Of a stretch of DNA of 64,000 nt, positions 34,216 to 45,900 are shown in pieces. Source of the stretch: Amborella trichopoda (Eukaryota; Streptophyta; Magnoliopsida; Amborellales; Amborellaceae). The first letter of the stretch is position 1. The number at the start of each line of letters is the position of its first letter. Under the pieces are notes generated by a model that made no database searches, was not told the DNA's origin, and saw only the letters and a program-made list of their open reading frames with translations. The stretch lies in contig NW_006496103.1 in NCBI RefSeq assembly GCF_000471905.2, forward strand, positions 1,171,022 through 1,235,021, in the 5' to 3' direction. The translations under genes and the position numbers were made by a program.

Positions 34216-34700
34216 TCAGGTCAAGAAGTTAGGAAGATAGTTATCTTTTCCTTGAATATGTTCAACATCGAAATCAAAAGAAGATAGAATTCCCTGCCAT
34301 CTGGCAAAAATTTGTTTTGCGACTGGAGTTTTTACATCTTTTTTTAAAATGTCTTTGGCGGATTTGCAATCAGTTCTGATAAGAAATTTTTTGTTAAGCA
34401 AATCACTTTGAAATTTTGTTACACAATGGATTATTGCTAAAACTTCTTTTTTGACAGTAGAATATTTCTGTTGAGCTGAGTACCAAACTTTAGATGTAAA
34501 GCGTATAAGTTGCTCATCATCTTGGATTTTTTGTTTAAGAATTCCTCCTAACCCAAGTCCAGAGGAATCTATCTCAATTATTTTGAAAGCTGTAGGATTA
34601 GAAATGGCTAAACAGGGTAAATCTTTGGCTTTAAGTTTTAATTTTTTAACTGCCATGGTGTGTTCATGAGTCCAATCTGGAGGGTTCTTTTTTAACCTTT
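34216..34700 (-). pseudogene. Copy C: RNase H
   Basis: The open stretch 34656-34216 has IIEIDSSGLGLGG (Asp kept), KKEVLAII (Glu kept), RTDCKSAKDILKKD (Asp kept) and FARWQGILSSFDFDVEHI. The last acidic position reads YLPNFLT where others have Asp, so it is changed. A frame break at about 34695 separates it from the RT. Confidence 0.83.
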
Positions 34701-35543
34701 AGAATAAAGGTTTAACATCCAGAGCCAAATCTTTATAAAAGTTTGAGATGTAATTCAGACATCCTAGAAATCTTTGTAATTCTTTTTTATCTTTAATGAT
34801 ATCAGGAATTTGGAAGCAAATTCAATTGTGATGTCAATAGGGATTATTCTTCCTTGAAAGATATTGTGTCCAAGAAACCTTACTTTAAGTTTGAAAAAGG
34901 ATTATTTTCTTAGATGAAACAACTAAACCTGCACTTTTTATGGCTTTATAAAAGATATTCCGATGTTTCCAATGCTGGTCAATATTTTCACAATAAACAA
35001 GGACATCGTCAATGTAAACAATAATAAATCTGGTATAAGGATTGAAAATATCATTCATAATATTCTGAAATTCTGAAGGGGCATTTTTTAACCCGAAAAG
35101 CATCAAATTCCATTCATAATGTCCGAAAAGGACATTAAATATTATTTTATACCTATCCTTTTCTATTATTTGGATTTGCCAATATCTTGATTTCAAATCA
35201 AACTTTGAGAAAATGCAGGCATTGACAAGTCTCTCTAAAAGATCCTCTTTATTTGGAATAGGATAACGGATCCACCTTAGTGTTTTATTTAAAGGCTTAT
35301 AATTTATGACAAGTCGAGGTGCTCCTCTTTCAATTTCTGAAGCTTTTTCCACATAAAAGCTGCACAGCTCCAAGGTGAAGAACTTTTTCTAATAAGGTTC
35401 TTATCAAGAAGTTCTTGTATCTCAGTTTTACAAATCTCCAAGAGCCTACAGTTCATTTGTATAGGTTTGGCTTTAGTATGAATTTTTTGTTCATTAAAGC
35501 CAGGTTCATAAAAAAGTTCTACAATATGTTGCCTTTCTAACAT
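34700..35543 (-). pseudogene. Copy C: reverse transcriptase
   Basis: The stretch 35373-34885 is open for 162 codons and carries PRLVINYKPLNKTLRWIRYP, FSKFDLKSRYWQIQI and the intact catalytic box YIDD at 35005-35016. The upstream stretch 35543-35304 overlaps it in another frame, so there is a frameshift near 35340. A further break follows at 34890. Confidence 0.87.
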
Positions 35544-35621
35544 TTTTTTTGAAATTATTGATTTTACCTAGTATTTGAGGTAAAGTTAATTTTTCTTTGT
35601 CCTTTTCTAAAGCTTCTGTCG

Positions 35622-35633
35622 AGATACGTGTCC
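35622..35633 (-). promoter_or_regulatory. Copy D: decayed G-box
   Basis: On the minus strand GGACACGTATCT, with the half-site GGACACGT kept. The sequence after it (GACAGAAGCTTTAG) matches the same place in copy E for about 35 bp and then switches into copy C. Confidence 0.65.
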
Positions 35634-35739
35634 TAGATTGCGTGGAGTCAAGTCGTCCCTTATTTTGACAGTATTTTAACTGTGTTGTGAGGCAAAGGGT
35701 TCAGCATATTATGGATAAAACCCTTTTTCATTTTGGTTT

Positions 35740-36790
35740 TCATCATCCCGCTAGGTGGTAGACATTTTGTCTTCCTCTTCTCTTAAAGTCATCAAGAGTC
35801 TTCTTTTAAGCTTTGTTTTTGAAATTCATTTAGTGTCTATTTGATTTAAATAGTCCATTAATTCATAGGTTTCACTAGTGATAACAATATGAACAGGGGC
35901 AATCTTTTTTAGAGTAATATTTGTTGGCTCGAGATGTGTGTTGGTATAATTATCCCACCATTTGATATAAACCTGTCTTTCTAGATTTGGGATATAATCC
36001 CAACTGTTATTATCATTTTCATTTAAGATGTATTCCCATCTCATTATCCAGGGTATTTCATGTAAAACCCAAAAATATAAGTCCATGTTTCTTTCACCTG
36101 TATTTTTATTGATATCAACATATCTATATTTGGATTCTCTAATTAGTCCAGGAAGCAAGCTGGGAATAGGTCCCCATTTGTAAAACCAGTTCGATAAGTC
36201 TCTCAAGCATTTTATTCTGAATTGTAAAAACCAACTATGTGAACAAGTGGAATTTTGGTAAGAAAAAATTAAATCCCATGCTTTAATATAATCATAATAA
36301 TTATATGATTTAATAATTGTATTTTGTTCTTTAAATTATTTTTGCTTCAATATATCAAAGCCCCATTCTCAATATGAAATAATATCAAGAAATTGGAACT
36401 TTGAGAATGCAAAGTGATGGCCATTATTTCTATACTTATGAACTATATTAATATATCATGTTTCTATTAAAACAACCTCATAATATTCTCGAGTTTTTAA
36501 ACCATTAGAAGGATGAATATGGATCCTTAAGATATATGGCTGCAATATCAGCCGGAGGACAAAGTTTGTGTTCATTTTCCACTACGATTAATGGAATTAT
36601 TGTTGTGGGTATATAAGGTGTTTTTTCACCTTTAGACTTAGGATTTTGAATCCTAATAGGTAGAGGAGATATCTCAATCTCTTTTCTCTGAGCTTGTAAT
36701 AAAGCTTTGGAAGATTTTGAGGGTGATCTTCTTGCCAAGCTTTTACTTGGACTTAGGACAATCTCCATTTGTTGTTTTCCTTTCTCCACC
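35740..36790 (-). pseudogene. Copy D: C-terminal region of unknown function
   Basis: Open stretches 36789-36505 (Ser/Lys-rich start, then ENEHKLCPPADIAAIYLKD) and 36206-35826 (LSNWFYKWGPIPSLLPGL, EIPWIMRWEYI, RQVYIKWWDNYTN). The sequence in between, carrying the YYE..LMETG-like block, is frameshifted. Confidence 0.75.
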
Positions 36791-36794
36791 TTAC

Positions 36795-37250
36795 AACAAT
36801 TCTCGAGTCAAGAAGTCAGGGAGAGAATTCAAATGGCCCGCTATATGTTCAAATGTAAAATCAATGGCTAAAAGAATTGCTTGCCATCGAGTAAATATTT
36901 GTTTGGAGACTAAAATTTTTTACATCTTTTTCGAAAATCTCTTTAACAGATTTACAATCTATGCGGATTATGAATTTTTTATTGAGAGTAAGTAACTTTG
37001 AGATTTAGTAACACAGTGAACAATTGTCAAAACTTCCTTTTTAACTATGCAATATTTCTGTTGAGCAGGTTTCCAAATTTTAGAAGTGAATCTAACCAAT
37101 TGTTCTTTATCTTGAAGTTTTTGTTTTAAAATTTTGCCTAAGCCATTATCAGAAGCATTAGTTTCAACTATTTTAAAGGCATTAAGATTAGAAAGGGTAA
37201 TTCCTTGGCTTTTAATTTAAGTTTTTGAACAGTTGTTGTATGTTCATCCG
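36795..37250 (-). pseudogene. Copy D: RNase H
   Basis: At 37155-37172 the first catalytic site reads ETNAS, Asp changed to Asn, the same change as in copy E. The sequence after it, including a KKEVLTIV-like block near 37040 and RIDCKSVKEIF near 36950, is broken by frameshifts. Confidence 0.78.
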
Positions 37251-37990
37251 TCCATTCAGGAGGATTCTTTTTGAGCCATTGGAAAAGAGGTTTTGCATCC
37301 AGGGCAAGATTCTTATAAATATCAGAGATGTAAGTTAAACATTGGAGAAATCTTTGCAACTCTCTTTTATCTTTTAGAATATCAGGAAATTTATCGACAA
37401 ATTGAATTGCCCTATCAATAGGAAGAATTCTTCCTTGGTAAATATTGTGACCAAGAAATCTTATTTTAGTTGAAAACAAGGCCATTTTCTTAGCAGATAA
37501 GACCAAGCCAGCATTATTAACTGCTTTAAAAAATATACTCAGGTGCTTCCAATGTTGGTCAATAGAGCTGGAAAAAATTAACACATCATCAATATAAATA
37601 ATCATGAATTTAGTAAAAGGATTAAAAATATTATTCATTATATTTTGAAATTTTGAGGGGGGTATATTTTAGCCCAAATGGCATTACATTCCATTCATAA
37701 TGTCCAAAAGGTACATTAAATGTTGTTTTATATCGATCTTTTTCAACAATTTGAATTTGCCAATAACCAGCTTTTAAGTCAAATTTTGAAAATATGAAGG
37801 CGCCAATTAACCAATAAGATCCTTTTTATTTGGGATTTGATATTTAATCCATCTTAAAGCTTTATTCAAAGGCATGTAATTTATTATAACAAGTCTTTGA
37901 GCACCCCGCTCCAGTTCGAAGGCCTTTTCCACATAAAAAGCCAAACAACTCCAAGGAGAAGAACTTTTTTTGATAAGTTGTTAAGCAGAT
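37168..37990 (-). pseudogene. Copy D: reverse transcriptase
   Basis: The open stretch 37638-37168 contains the intact YIDD box (37585-37596), FLGHNIYQGRILPIDRAIQF and ELQRFLQCLTYISDIYKNLA. The finger blocks upstream (37990-37640) are readable but frameshifted, for example at 37665 and 37810. Confidence 0.86.
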
Positions 37991-37991
37991 C

Positions 37992-38700
37992 CTAAATTTC
38001 TGTTTTACAAATTTTTAAAAGCCTACTATTCATTTGGATAGGTCTAGCTTTATAAGGAATATTTCTTTCATTAAAATCAGGTTCATAGGGGAGTTCAACA
38101 ATGTGTTGTTTTCTTATCCAAAAAGCATTTGGAATTTCAGCACTGAGTTCTTTTTCAAGAAGGTTTTTGAAAACACTAATATTGTGATAGAGTTTTGGAG
38201 AAAGTAGTTTTTCTTCAACTGTTTTATATTTGATTTCTTCTTTTAAAGAGAATAAGAATTTTTCTTTAATAAGAATCTTATCTTTTATATTATTAATTTC
38301 ATGAGTTCTTGGTTTATCAATAAAATCAAACTTAACCTTGTGCCCTTCAATTTCTGCTGTAATTCTATTATTACCAATTTTAATTGGATAAAGCATGTTT
38401 AAAAAAGGAGTTCCTAATATAACAGGTTGACTCAATCCTCTTACCATAATGAAAGGGAAATGGAAACTTACCCCATTATTACAAACAGCAGCGTCTGAAA
38501 GTCTATAGTTTATCAGCATTTTACTACCGTCAGCAATATTTAATACTTGAGTAGTTTTACTAAAATATTTAGTTGAAACAAGACCTTCATTAATACAATT
38601 TAAACTTCTCCAGAATAAATAAGAGCAATGGTTCGAAAACTAAAATCATTTTGAACCACAATATTTATTAAAGTAAATCACTGTTGGGTTATAACTTTAT
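37992..38700 (-). pseudogene. Copy D: aspartic protease and linker to RT
   Basis: The protease motif at 38609-38617 reads YSG, so the catalytic Asp is lost. The open stretch 38519-37992 carries LSDAAVCNNGVSFHFPFIMV, LGTPFLNMLYPIKI, then the linker KEEIKYKTVEEKLLSPKL and the lead-in to the RT (HIVELPYEPDFNERN). Confidence 0.83.
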
Positions 38701-39460
38701 CTACAAGATTTAAATATCTTTAATGTCCTAGCTTAGCCTTTTTAAGAGTATTTAGAGTTCTTGAAGTTTCCCTTCTTCTACTATATGAGGAAGAGTATCT
38801 TCTATTTCAGGGGGTATAAAATTTTGATGATAATCATTGACTACATTTTCAAATTCTCCCTGATTATGTAACATTTCATTTCTTTTTAAAGAAATTAATT
38901 ATAAAGCTTGGACTCTAGCTTTAAGAGTTATGAGTTCATTTCGAACCTCATTAAGCTCATGTTTAAGCTCAGGAATAAAGGGTTCACGAGCAATCTAATT
39001 CTTATCCTGTGCTCATTTCAAGACTTCAAAGAAGGATTAGGTGAAGCAAGCCTAGAATGGCCCTTAGCCATATCAATATATTATATTAAAGCTTCTTTTT
39101 TAGCATCTGGGTTAGTTATTTTATCAATTAAATCGATAATCATATTTTCTTCTTTTGTAAGAACATTAAGACTTAACCCATTCATATCAATAATAGCTCT
39201 GTAATAATTACAATGGCATGGATTATCACTACCATTACCAGAATCAAAGTCAGAGCTTGAGATAATAAACTCCTCGCCTTCAATTTCGCCGATTAGCATT
39301 TCATTATCAGAATTGGAAGAACTGTCAGAAGATTCTTCTTTAATTAAAAGAATATCAAAAAGTTGTTTCTTAATTTCATTAACAACCTCAAGAGCATTGA
39401 TTTTCTTCTTAATCCCGCACTTATTTTTATAGTGCCCTACTATTTCGCAATTATAGCAGA
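38700..39460 (-). pseudogene. Copy D: zinc knuckle and acidic spacer
   Basis: The CCHC knuckle at 39458-39417 reads CYNCEIVGHYKNKC. The following open stretch to 39081 has an acidic/Ser run (SSDSSSNSDNE), then LTKEENMIIDLIDKI. A break and a coiled segment near 38990-38880 follow. Confidence 0.83.
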
Positions 39461-39479
39461 TAGTTATTTTTCGCTTGCC

Positions 39480-40620
39480 TTGTTGTTTAAAAGGACTGGT
39501 TTTTTGAAAACTTTTTATAAAATTTCTTTTTCTTCCCAAGAAAGGAGTTTTGCCTGGACTTATTGAAGGATTTGTTTTCCTTAGACTTTCCTTTAAAATG
39601 GGATTTAGTGGGTAAGAGAGTATTAAATCTAAATTATTCACAAAAATCACTAAGCTCTTTCTTGCCCGTCATCCTCTGCTTATCCAACTGTCTTTTAAGC
39701 TTAAGATCAGTACACAGGGCAAGACCTTTTGCGCAGATTTCCACAGATAATTCTCCTAAAGTATATTGAGGATAAAGAATAATCCTACCATGCTTATTTT
39801 TAAGCCTGGTTTTAACCTTCTCAGCAAAGAGGTTGGGAAGATCTAAAAGGAATTTTTCTTTTCAATGATCAACCTTATTGTCTTATCTTGAAAGTAACCT
39901 AGAAAAGAACATATCTTTATACCACTTAAAATGTGAAAGAGTTGGACATCTGAGATTGGATAATAAATCTTTCAACCTGGCTGCTAAATGGGCAGTGCTT
40001 CCAACAAAGTGAAGAGTAATAGTGTAAATGAGTGTATTAACTGTGTCTCCTTTATCAACTACTGATTCATGAATTTGTCCAAGAGCAATTTCGGTTTTAG
40101 CAATCAATTGTTTACTGACATTTTAATATTTGATCTCTGTTAGCTTCATCAAGATGGAAATCCCACTAGCCTCTAAGCCAGCCAGTAAAACCACCAACTA
40201 TTGCTGTGGCAATTTCGTGGTCATTATTACCACTAGTTGTATACGCAATAGCGTACATGGTCATATGCTTCATTAAATCAAGAATTTTATTATCAGACAT
40301 TCCATCGATATTCCAATTAACTATTGATTTGCCTGAGTAAGAAACAAAACTGGCAATCAAATCTTCTTCAATTTGAAGATCTATAGGAGTAGGTCGGGGT
40401 AAATACATCCTAGTTTGAGACACATGGCTCACTTTTCTTTCATAACCTATTCTATTAACATCTAAGCTTTCAATTTTAAAAATATCCTCAATGTCTTTTA
40501 TTTCTTGATTAGAATAGTATTGGTCTTCTTGTAAGACCTGAATGTTTCCTACAGTGGGGGCTTTTCCTTTACCCTTATAAGAAATATTCAGATAGCCGTT
40601 TGGCTAATTCATCTACAAGC
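39480..40620 (-). pseudogene. Copy D: coat protein
   Basis: The core at 40432-40166 carries QTRMYLPRPTPIDLQIEEDL, then ISKGKS-like and GFTGWLRG. The open stretch 40107-39883 continues (IHESVVDKGDTVNTLIYTIT). Near 39900-39600 the C-terminal block with KVKTRLKNKHG-like and ELSDFCE sequence precedes the basic region and zinc knuckle. Frameshifts at 40160 and 39880. Confidence 0.8.
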
Positions 40621-40800
40621 TCTTTTTTGTCATCTTTTCTCTGTATGCCTTACAGACTAAAATTTCCTGTCTCAATAACAGGTGGAGGTTTAAATAATAA
40701 AGCCTTTTGATTTTAAAAGTTTTTTTATGTTTATAAAAAGGGAACTTTTGAATTTAAAAGTAAATTTTCAATTAAAACAATTGAAAAAACAATCTATGTA

Positions 40801-41300
40801 ATGAAGACTCAAGATAGTTTCCAGCTTCTATCTCTACAAGGATGATAGACGAACATAAGAAAAAAGACTTTAAATATCTGCATATCGGTTTAGTTCAAAG
40901 TTGCAGTTATACCCTTAACTGGAACTGGGTTAAATAACTCGGTTTTATTATGTTTAAGAAATAACAGACATAGAAGGTTCTCTGACTCTTTTTTAGGAAT
41001 CGTAGAATCTAGTCTTTGCAATGGCCTAATTTATTTTAATTGTTTTCCAAATTTCTCTGTATCTCTTTTTTATCCAAATCTTTTAAACGTTTTAACCTTA
41101 AACTTAAAAACACAAGGGTTTGATATGGATCCTGGTTCTCAAAATCTGACTTTTGTTTACAGAATATGTTACAAAGTCATGAATACCTATGTCCAAATGC
41201 AAAGCAAATGGACACTAAAGGTCAGATTGTCTTCTTTCATACAAATATTGAAAAATCAAATTAGTAATACCTAAAATGGTATCGTGGTCTCAAATAAAAT
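40801..41300 (+). pseudogene. Copy E: movement protein
   Basis: The ATG at 40801 starts MKTQDSFQLLS, homologous to the copy B start. A stop follows within 15 codons. The frame-shifted continuation shows YLHIGLVQ at 40885 and LNLKTQGFDMDPGSQNL-like sequence at 41095-41140. 30K-type movement protein by homology to copy G. Confidence 0.78.
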
Positions 41301-42370
41301 TTGCCTGAAAGACGGTCTCTACAATCCAAGACTCAACCTAAGGTTCTTGAAAATAACGAACCAAGACAAATAATTGAATCCCCCAATGGTGAAATTAAGA
41401 ATCAATTTTCTTCTACAAGAAGAACTAAACTCACCATTACACACTTCCCTCCTAGAATACCTGGTAGGGCTTCTACTTCTTCAGTTCCTAAAACAAATTA
41501 TGAAAAGATCCATAATGAAAAAATTGTTATTGAAGGATTAAGAAAATCTACAAAACAGGTTCAACAACCGATATACACTGTTACCCCTGATTCCTTATAC
41601 AAACAAAAGGAGTAGCAAGCTGAACCTAATCTTTTAGACTTTGAGTTCAGCCTCTATGTTCTTCAAAAAATTAATGAATTTCATATTGACAAAGAATGGA
41701 TTAGAAAAGATTTTTATTTTGAAGAAAATACAAAATTAGAGAATGGTTTTTTAAGGAATTAAAAGAACCCCTTCAAGATGCTTTTCATAAAAGTTTATTG
41801 AATTTATGTTCGAAAACGAAGCAAATGTTAAGTTCTTTAAATGGTTAAGGTATATCCTTAAACAAAAGAGAATGCATGTACCAACTTTCCTTGAGCCTAA
41901 GTCCAAGATTTATACGACTATAAAAACTTTTTGAACTTTTCACATGCAAGGTGGTAAAACTATCAAATCTATTCATCCTCCTGAATCTAACCTTCAGCTC
42001 AAAGAAGAAAAAATGGAAACCAAAACTTCCCCTTTCAAACAGGGGCTAAAAGATAGTGAAAATCATATTTCTAAGCTTGATGGTATCCCCCACATAATTG
42101 AACAAAATAATTATACAAATTTATTCCCACAAACCTTAGGAAAACAAACAACCAAGAGAGAAAGTACTTTAAATGCCCTAAAAAATAGGGACAAAAATGA
42201 TAAAATTAAAGAAAAACTAGAAAAACCTAAAAAAGATTTATTATTTAAACCTCCACCTGTTATTGAGACAGCAAAGTTTAGTCTGCAAGGTATAAAGAGA
42301 AAATTTGCCAAAAAAGAGCTTGTAGATGAATGACTTAAACGACTATCAAACTTGAACATTTTTATAATGA
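41301..42370 (+). pseudogene. Copy E: linker between movement and coat proteins
   Basis: Two open stretches, 41301-41615 (with RRTKLTITHFPPRIPGRAST) and 41944-42333 (with IHPPESNLQLK, SKLDGIPHIIEQNNYTNLF and KPPPVIETAKFSLQGIK). Between them the IDKEWIRKDFYFEEN block is frameshifted. Lys-rich and probably disordered; I do not recognise a domain. Confidence 0.7.
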
Positions 42371-42389
42371 TAAAGGAAACTCCCCTATT

Positions 42390-43421
42390 GTGGAAAATGT
42401 TCAAGTCTTACAAGAAGACCGACACTATTCTAATCAAGAAATAAAAGACATTGATGATGCTTTTAAAGTTGAAAGCTTAGATGTTAATAGAATAGATTAT
42501 GGAAGAAAAGTGAGGCCTATGTCTCAAACTAGGATGTATTACCCCCGACCTACTCCTGTAGATCTTCAAATTGAAGAAGATTTGATTGCCAGTTCTATTT
42601 CTTACTCAAGCAAATCCATAGTTAATTGGAATATCGATAGAATGTCTGAAAATCAAGTTCTTGATTTAATGAAGCATATGACCATGTACGCTATTGTGTG
42701 TAAAATAATAGTACTAAGGACCACGAAATTGCCAAAGCAAAAGTTTGTGGGATTTCCATCTTGATGAAGCTGCCAGAGATCAAATATTAAATGCCAGTAA
42801 ACAATGGATTGTTAAAATCGAAATAGCTCCTGAACAAATTCATGAATCTGTTGTTGATGAAGGAGACACAGTTAATACACCCATTTACACTATTACTCTT
42901 CATTTTGTTGGAAGATTTATTATCCAATCATAGATGTCCAACTCTTTCACGTTTTAAGTAGTATAAAGATGTGTTCTTTTCTAGGTTACTTTCAAGAGAA
43001 GACAGTAAGGCTGATCATTGGAAAGAAAAATTCATTTCAGGTCTTCCCAACCTCTTTGCTGAGAAGGTTAAAACCAGGCTTAAAAATAAGCATGGTGGAA
43101 TTATTCCTTATTCCCAATGTACTTTAGGATAATTATCTACATAAATCTGCACAGAAGGTCTTGCCCTGTGTATTGATCTTAAGCTTAAAAGACATATGGA
43201 TAAGAAGAGGATGATGGACAAGAAAGAGCTTCGTGATTTTTGTGAACAATTTTGATTTAATACCCTATTACCCGCTAATCCCATTTTAAAGGAAAATCCA
43301 GGACAAAGAATTCCTTCAATAAGTCTAGACAAAACTCCTTTCCTAAGAAGAAAAATAAATTTTATAAGTAGTTTTCAAAAACTAGTCATTTAAACAATAA
43401 GGCAAGCGAAAAATACATGTC
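42390..43421 (+). pseudogene. Copy E: coat protein
   Basis: The open stretch 42390-42764 has QTRMYYPRPTPVDLQIEEDL and the DLMKHMTMYAI block; the GWLRGWW segment is lost by a deletion near 42735. It continues at 42745-42933 and, in broken frames, through KVKTRLKNKHGGIIPYSQ at 43067-43120 and KKELRDFCEQF near 43222-43255. Confidence 0.8.
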
Positions 43422-43463
43422 TGTTATAGTTGCAAACTAGTAGGGCACTATAAAAATAAGTGC
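43422..43463 (+). pseudogene. Copy E: CCHC zinc knuckle
   Basis: CYSCKLVGHYKNKC keeps all four metal ligands with C-X2-C-X4-H-X4-C spacing. It marks the coat protein C-terminus. Confidence 0.85.
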
Positions 43464-43469
43464 AGGATT

Positions 43470-44140
43470 AAGAAGAAAATCAATGCTCTTGAGGTTGATA
43501 ATAAAATTAAGAAACAACTTTTTGATATTCTTTCAATTAAAGAAGAATCTTCTGACAATTTTCCAATTCTGATAATGAAATGCTAATCAGCAAAATTGAA
43601 GACAAGGAGTTTATTATTTCAAGCTCTGACTCTGATTCTGGTAATGAAAGTGATAATCCCTGCCATTGTAATTCTTACAAAGCTATTATTGATATAAATG
43701 GTTTAAGTCTTAATGTTTTTACAAAAGAAGAAAATATGATTATCGATTTAATTGATAAAGTAACTAACCCAAAAGCTAAAAAAAGAAGCTTTAATACAAT
43801 ATATTGATAAGGCTAAGAGCCATTCTAGGCCTATTTCACCTAAGCCTTCTTTGAAATCTTGAAACGAGTATAGGATAAGAATCAGCTTAATGAGGTTCGG
43901 AATGAACTCATAACTCTTAAAGCTAGAGTCCAAGCTCTAAATTAATTTCTTTAAAAGGAAATGAAATGTAACTAATCAAGGAGAATTTGAAAATTTAGTC
44001 AATGATTATCATCAAAATCTTATACCCCTTGAAATAGAAGATACTCTTCCTCATATAGTAGAAGAAGGGGACACTTCAAGAACTCTAAATACTCTTGAAA
44101 ATGCTAAGCTGGGCGATTTAAGATATATAAATCTTGTGGA
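43470..44140 (+). pseudogene. Copy E: acidic spacer
   Basis: The open stretch 43580-43807 carries the Ser/Asp-rich run SSSDSDSGNESDNPCHCN and ENMIIDLIDKV. A frame break at about 43790 is followed by a coiled segment (NELITLKARVQAL near 43895-43940) and an acidic stretch ending near 44080. Confidence 0.78.
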
Positions 44141-44164
44141 CAAAGTTATAACCCAACAGTCGTT

Positions 44165-44700
44165 TGCTTTAATAAATATTGTAGTTCAAAAGGAATTTAG
44201 TTTTCGAACCACTTCTCTTATTGATTCTGGAGCAGATTTAAATCGTATTAATGAAGGTCTTGTTTCAACTAAATATTTTAGCAAAACTACCCAAGTATTA
44301 AACACTGCTTAAGTCAACCTGTTATTTTAGGAACTCCTTTTTTAAACATGCCTTGTCCAATTAAAATTGAAAATAATGGAATTAAAGCATAAATTGAAGG
44401 GCACGAGGTTAAGTTTGATTTTATTGATAAACCAAGAACTCGTGAAATTAATAAATATAAAAGATAAGTTTCTTACTAAAGAAAAATTCTTATTCTCTTT
44501 AAAAGAAGAAATCAAATATAAAACAGTTGAAGAAAAACTACTTTCTCCAACGTGAGATTAGCGTTTTTAAAAACAACACATTGTTGAACTCCCCTATCAA
44601 CCTGATTTTAACAAAAGAAACATTCTTAATAAAGCTAGACCTTTCCAAATGAATAGTAGGCTTTTAGAAATTTGTAAAACAAAAATTCCGGATTTTCTTA
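44165..44700 (+). pseudogene. Copy E: aspartic protease and linker to RT
   Basis: The catalytic DSG is intact at 44223-44231. At 44309 about 100 bp encoding the flap region (the LSDAAVCNNG stretch of other copies) are deleted, joining NTA directly to SQPVILGTPFLNM. The linker 44367-44555 ends in a frameshift before HIVELPYQPDF. Confidence 0.82.
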
Positions 44701-45469
44701 ACAACTTATCAGAAAAAGTTCTTCTACTTGTAGTTGTTCGGCTTTTTATGTGGAAAAGGCCTCCAAACTGGAGCGGGGCACTCCAAGACTTGTTAAAAAT
44801 TACAAGCCTTTGATTAAAGCTTTAAGAAGGATTAGATGTCCAATCCCAAATAAAAAGGATTTTCTTGACAAGTTAATTAACGCCTGTATATTTTCAAATT
44901 TTGACTTAAAATCTGGTTACTGGCAAATTCAAATTGCTAAAAAAGATCAATATCAAACAATATTTAATATCCCTTTTGGATATTATGAATGCAATGTAAT
45001 GCCATTTGGGCTAAAAAATGTCCCCTCAAAATTCAAAATATAATTAATGATATTTTTAATCCTTTTAGTAAATTCATGATTGTTTATATTAATGATGTGT
45101 TAATTTTCTCCATCTTTATTGACCAGCATTGGAAGCACCTAAATATATTCCTTAAAGCAGTTGAAAATGCTGGCCAGGTCTTATCTGCTAAGAAAATGGC
45201 CTTATTTTCAAACTAAAATAAGATTTCTTGGTGACAATATTTACCAAGGAAGAATTCTTCCTATTGACAGGGCAATTCAATTTGTTGATAAATTTGCTAA
45301 TATTCTAAAAGATAAAAGAGAGTTGCAAAGATTTCTCGTATGTTTAAATTACATCTCTGATTTTTATAAGAATCTTGCCCTGGACGCAAAACTTCTTTTC
45401 CAACGGCTCAAAAAGATCATCCTCAATGAACGGATGAACATAGAACAGTTGTTCGGAAACTTCAATTAA
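44700..45469 (+). pseudogene. Copy E: reverse transcriptase
   Basis: Three overlapping open stretches (44750-45043, 44989-45216, 45161-45469) show at least two frameshifts. Blocks include FDLKSGYWQIQIAKKDQYQT and ELQRFLVCLNYISDFYKNLA. The catalytic box at 45085-45096 reads YIND: the first Asp is Asn. Confidence 0.86.
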
Positions 45470-45900
45470 AAGCCAAGGAATTACCATGATTGGCCCTTTC
45501 TAATATTAATACCTTTAAAATAGTTGAAACCAATGCTTATGATATTGGCTTAGACGGAATTTTAAAACAAAAACTTCAAGATAAAGAACAATTGGTTAGA
45601 TTCACTTCTAAAGTTTAGAATCTTGCTAAACATAAATACCCCACAGTTAAAAAGGAAGTTTTGGCCATTGTTCAATGTGTCACTAAATTTCAAAGTGACT
45701 TACTTAATAAAAAATTCTTAATCCGCATAGATTGTAAATCTGTTAAAGAGATCTTCGAAAAAGATGTAAAAAATTTAGTCTCCAAATAAATATTTGTTCG
45801 ATGGCAAGCAATTCTTTTAGCCTTTGATTTTTATAATTAAACATATAGCGGGCCATTCTAATTCTCTCTCTGACTTCTTGACTTGATAATTTTTACAGGG
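45400..45900 (+). pseudogene. Copy E: RNase H
   Basis: The first catalytic site reads ETNAYD (about 45520-45545), Asp changed to Asn as in copy D. KKEVLAIVQCVTKFQ (45650-45695) keeps the Glu. Stops interrupt it near 45620, 45787 and 45838. Confidence 0.78.

Larger units (their letters stand above)
32791..35592 (-). mobile_element. Endogenous caulimovirid copy C, 5' truncated
   Basis: Contains only the end of the protease-RT linker, RT, RNase H, the C-terminal region and promoter. Upstream it is joined to the promoter region of copy D at 35591-35594; downstream it runs head to tail into copy B. Its C-terminal region differs most from the other copies, so it is a separate sublineage. Confidence 0.83.
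35591..40730 (-). mobile_element. Endogenous caulimovirid copy D, 5' truncated
   Basis: Begins inside the linker before the coat protein (near 40730), so the movement protein is missing, and runs through coat protein, zinc knuckle, protease, RT, RNase H and C-terminal region to a G-box at 35622. The TATA region is replaced by copy C. Its sister is copy E, which starts head to head with it. Confidence 0.87.

Noticed and set aside
36717..36995. Plus-strand open frames inside minus-strand viral copies (for example here, 38908-39204, 50724-51130)
   Set aside because: Antisense shadows of the C-terminal, spacer and RT frames. Their text does not recur as a protein in the opposite-strand copies.
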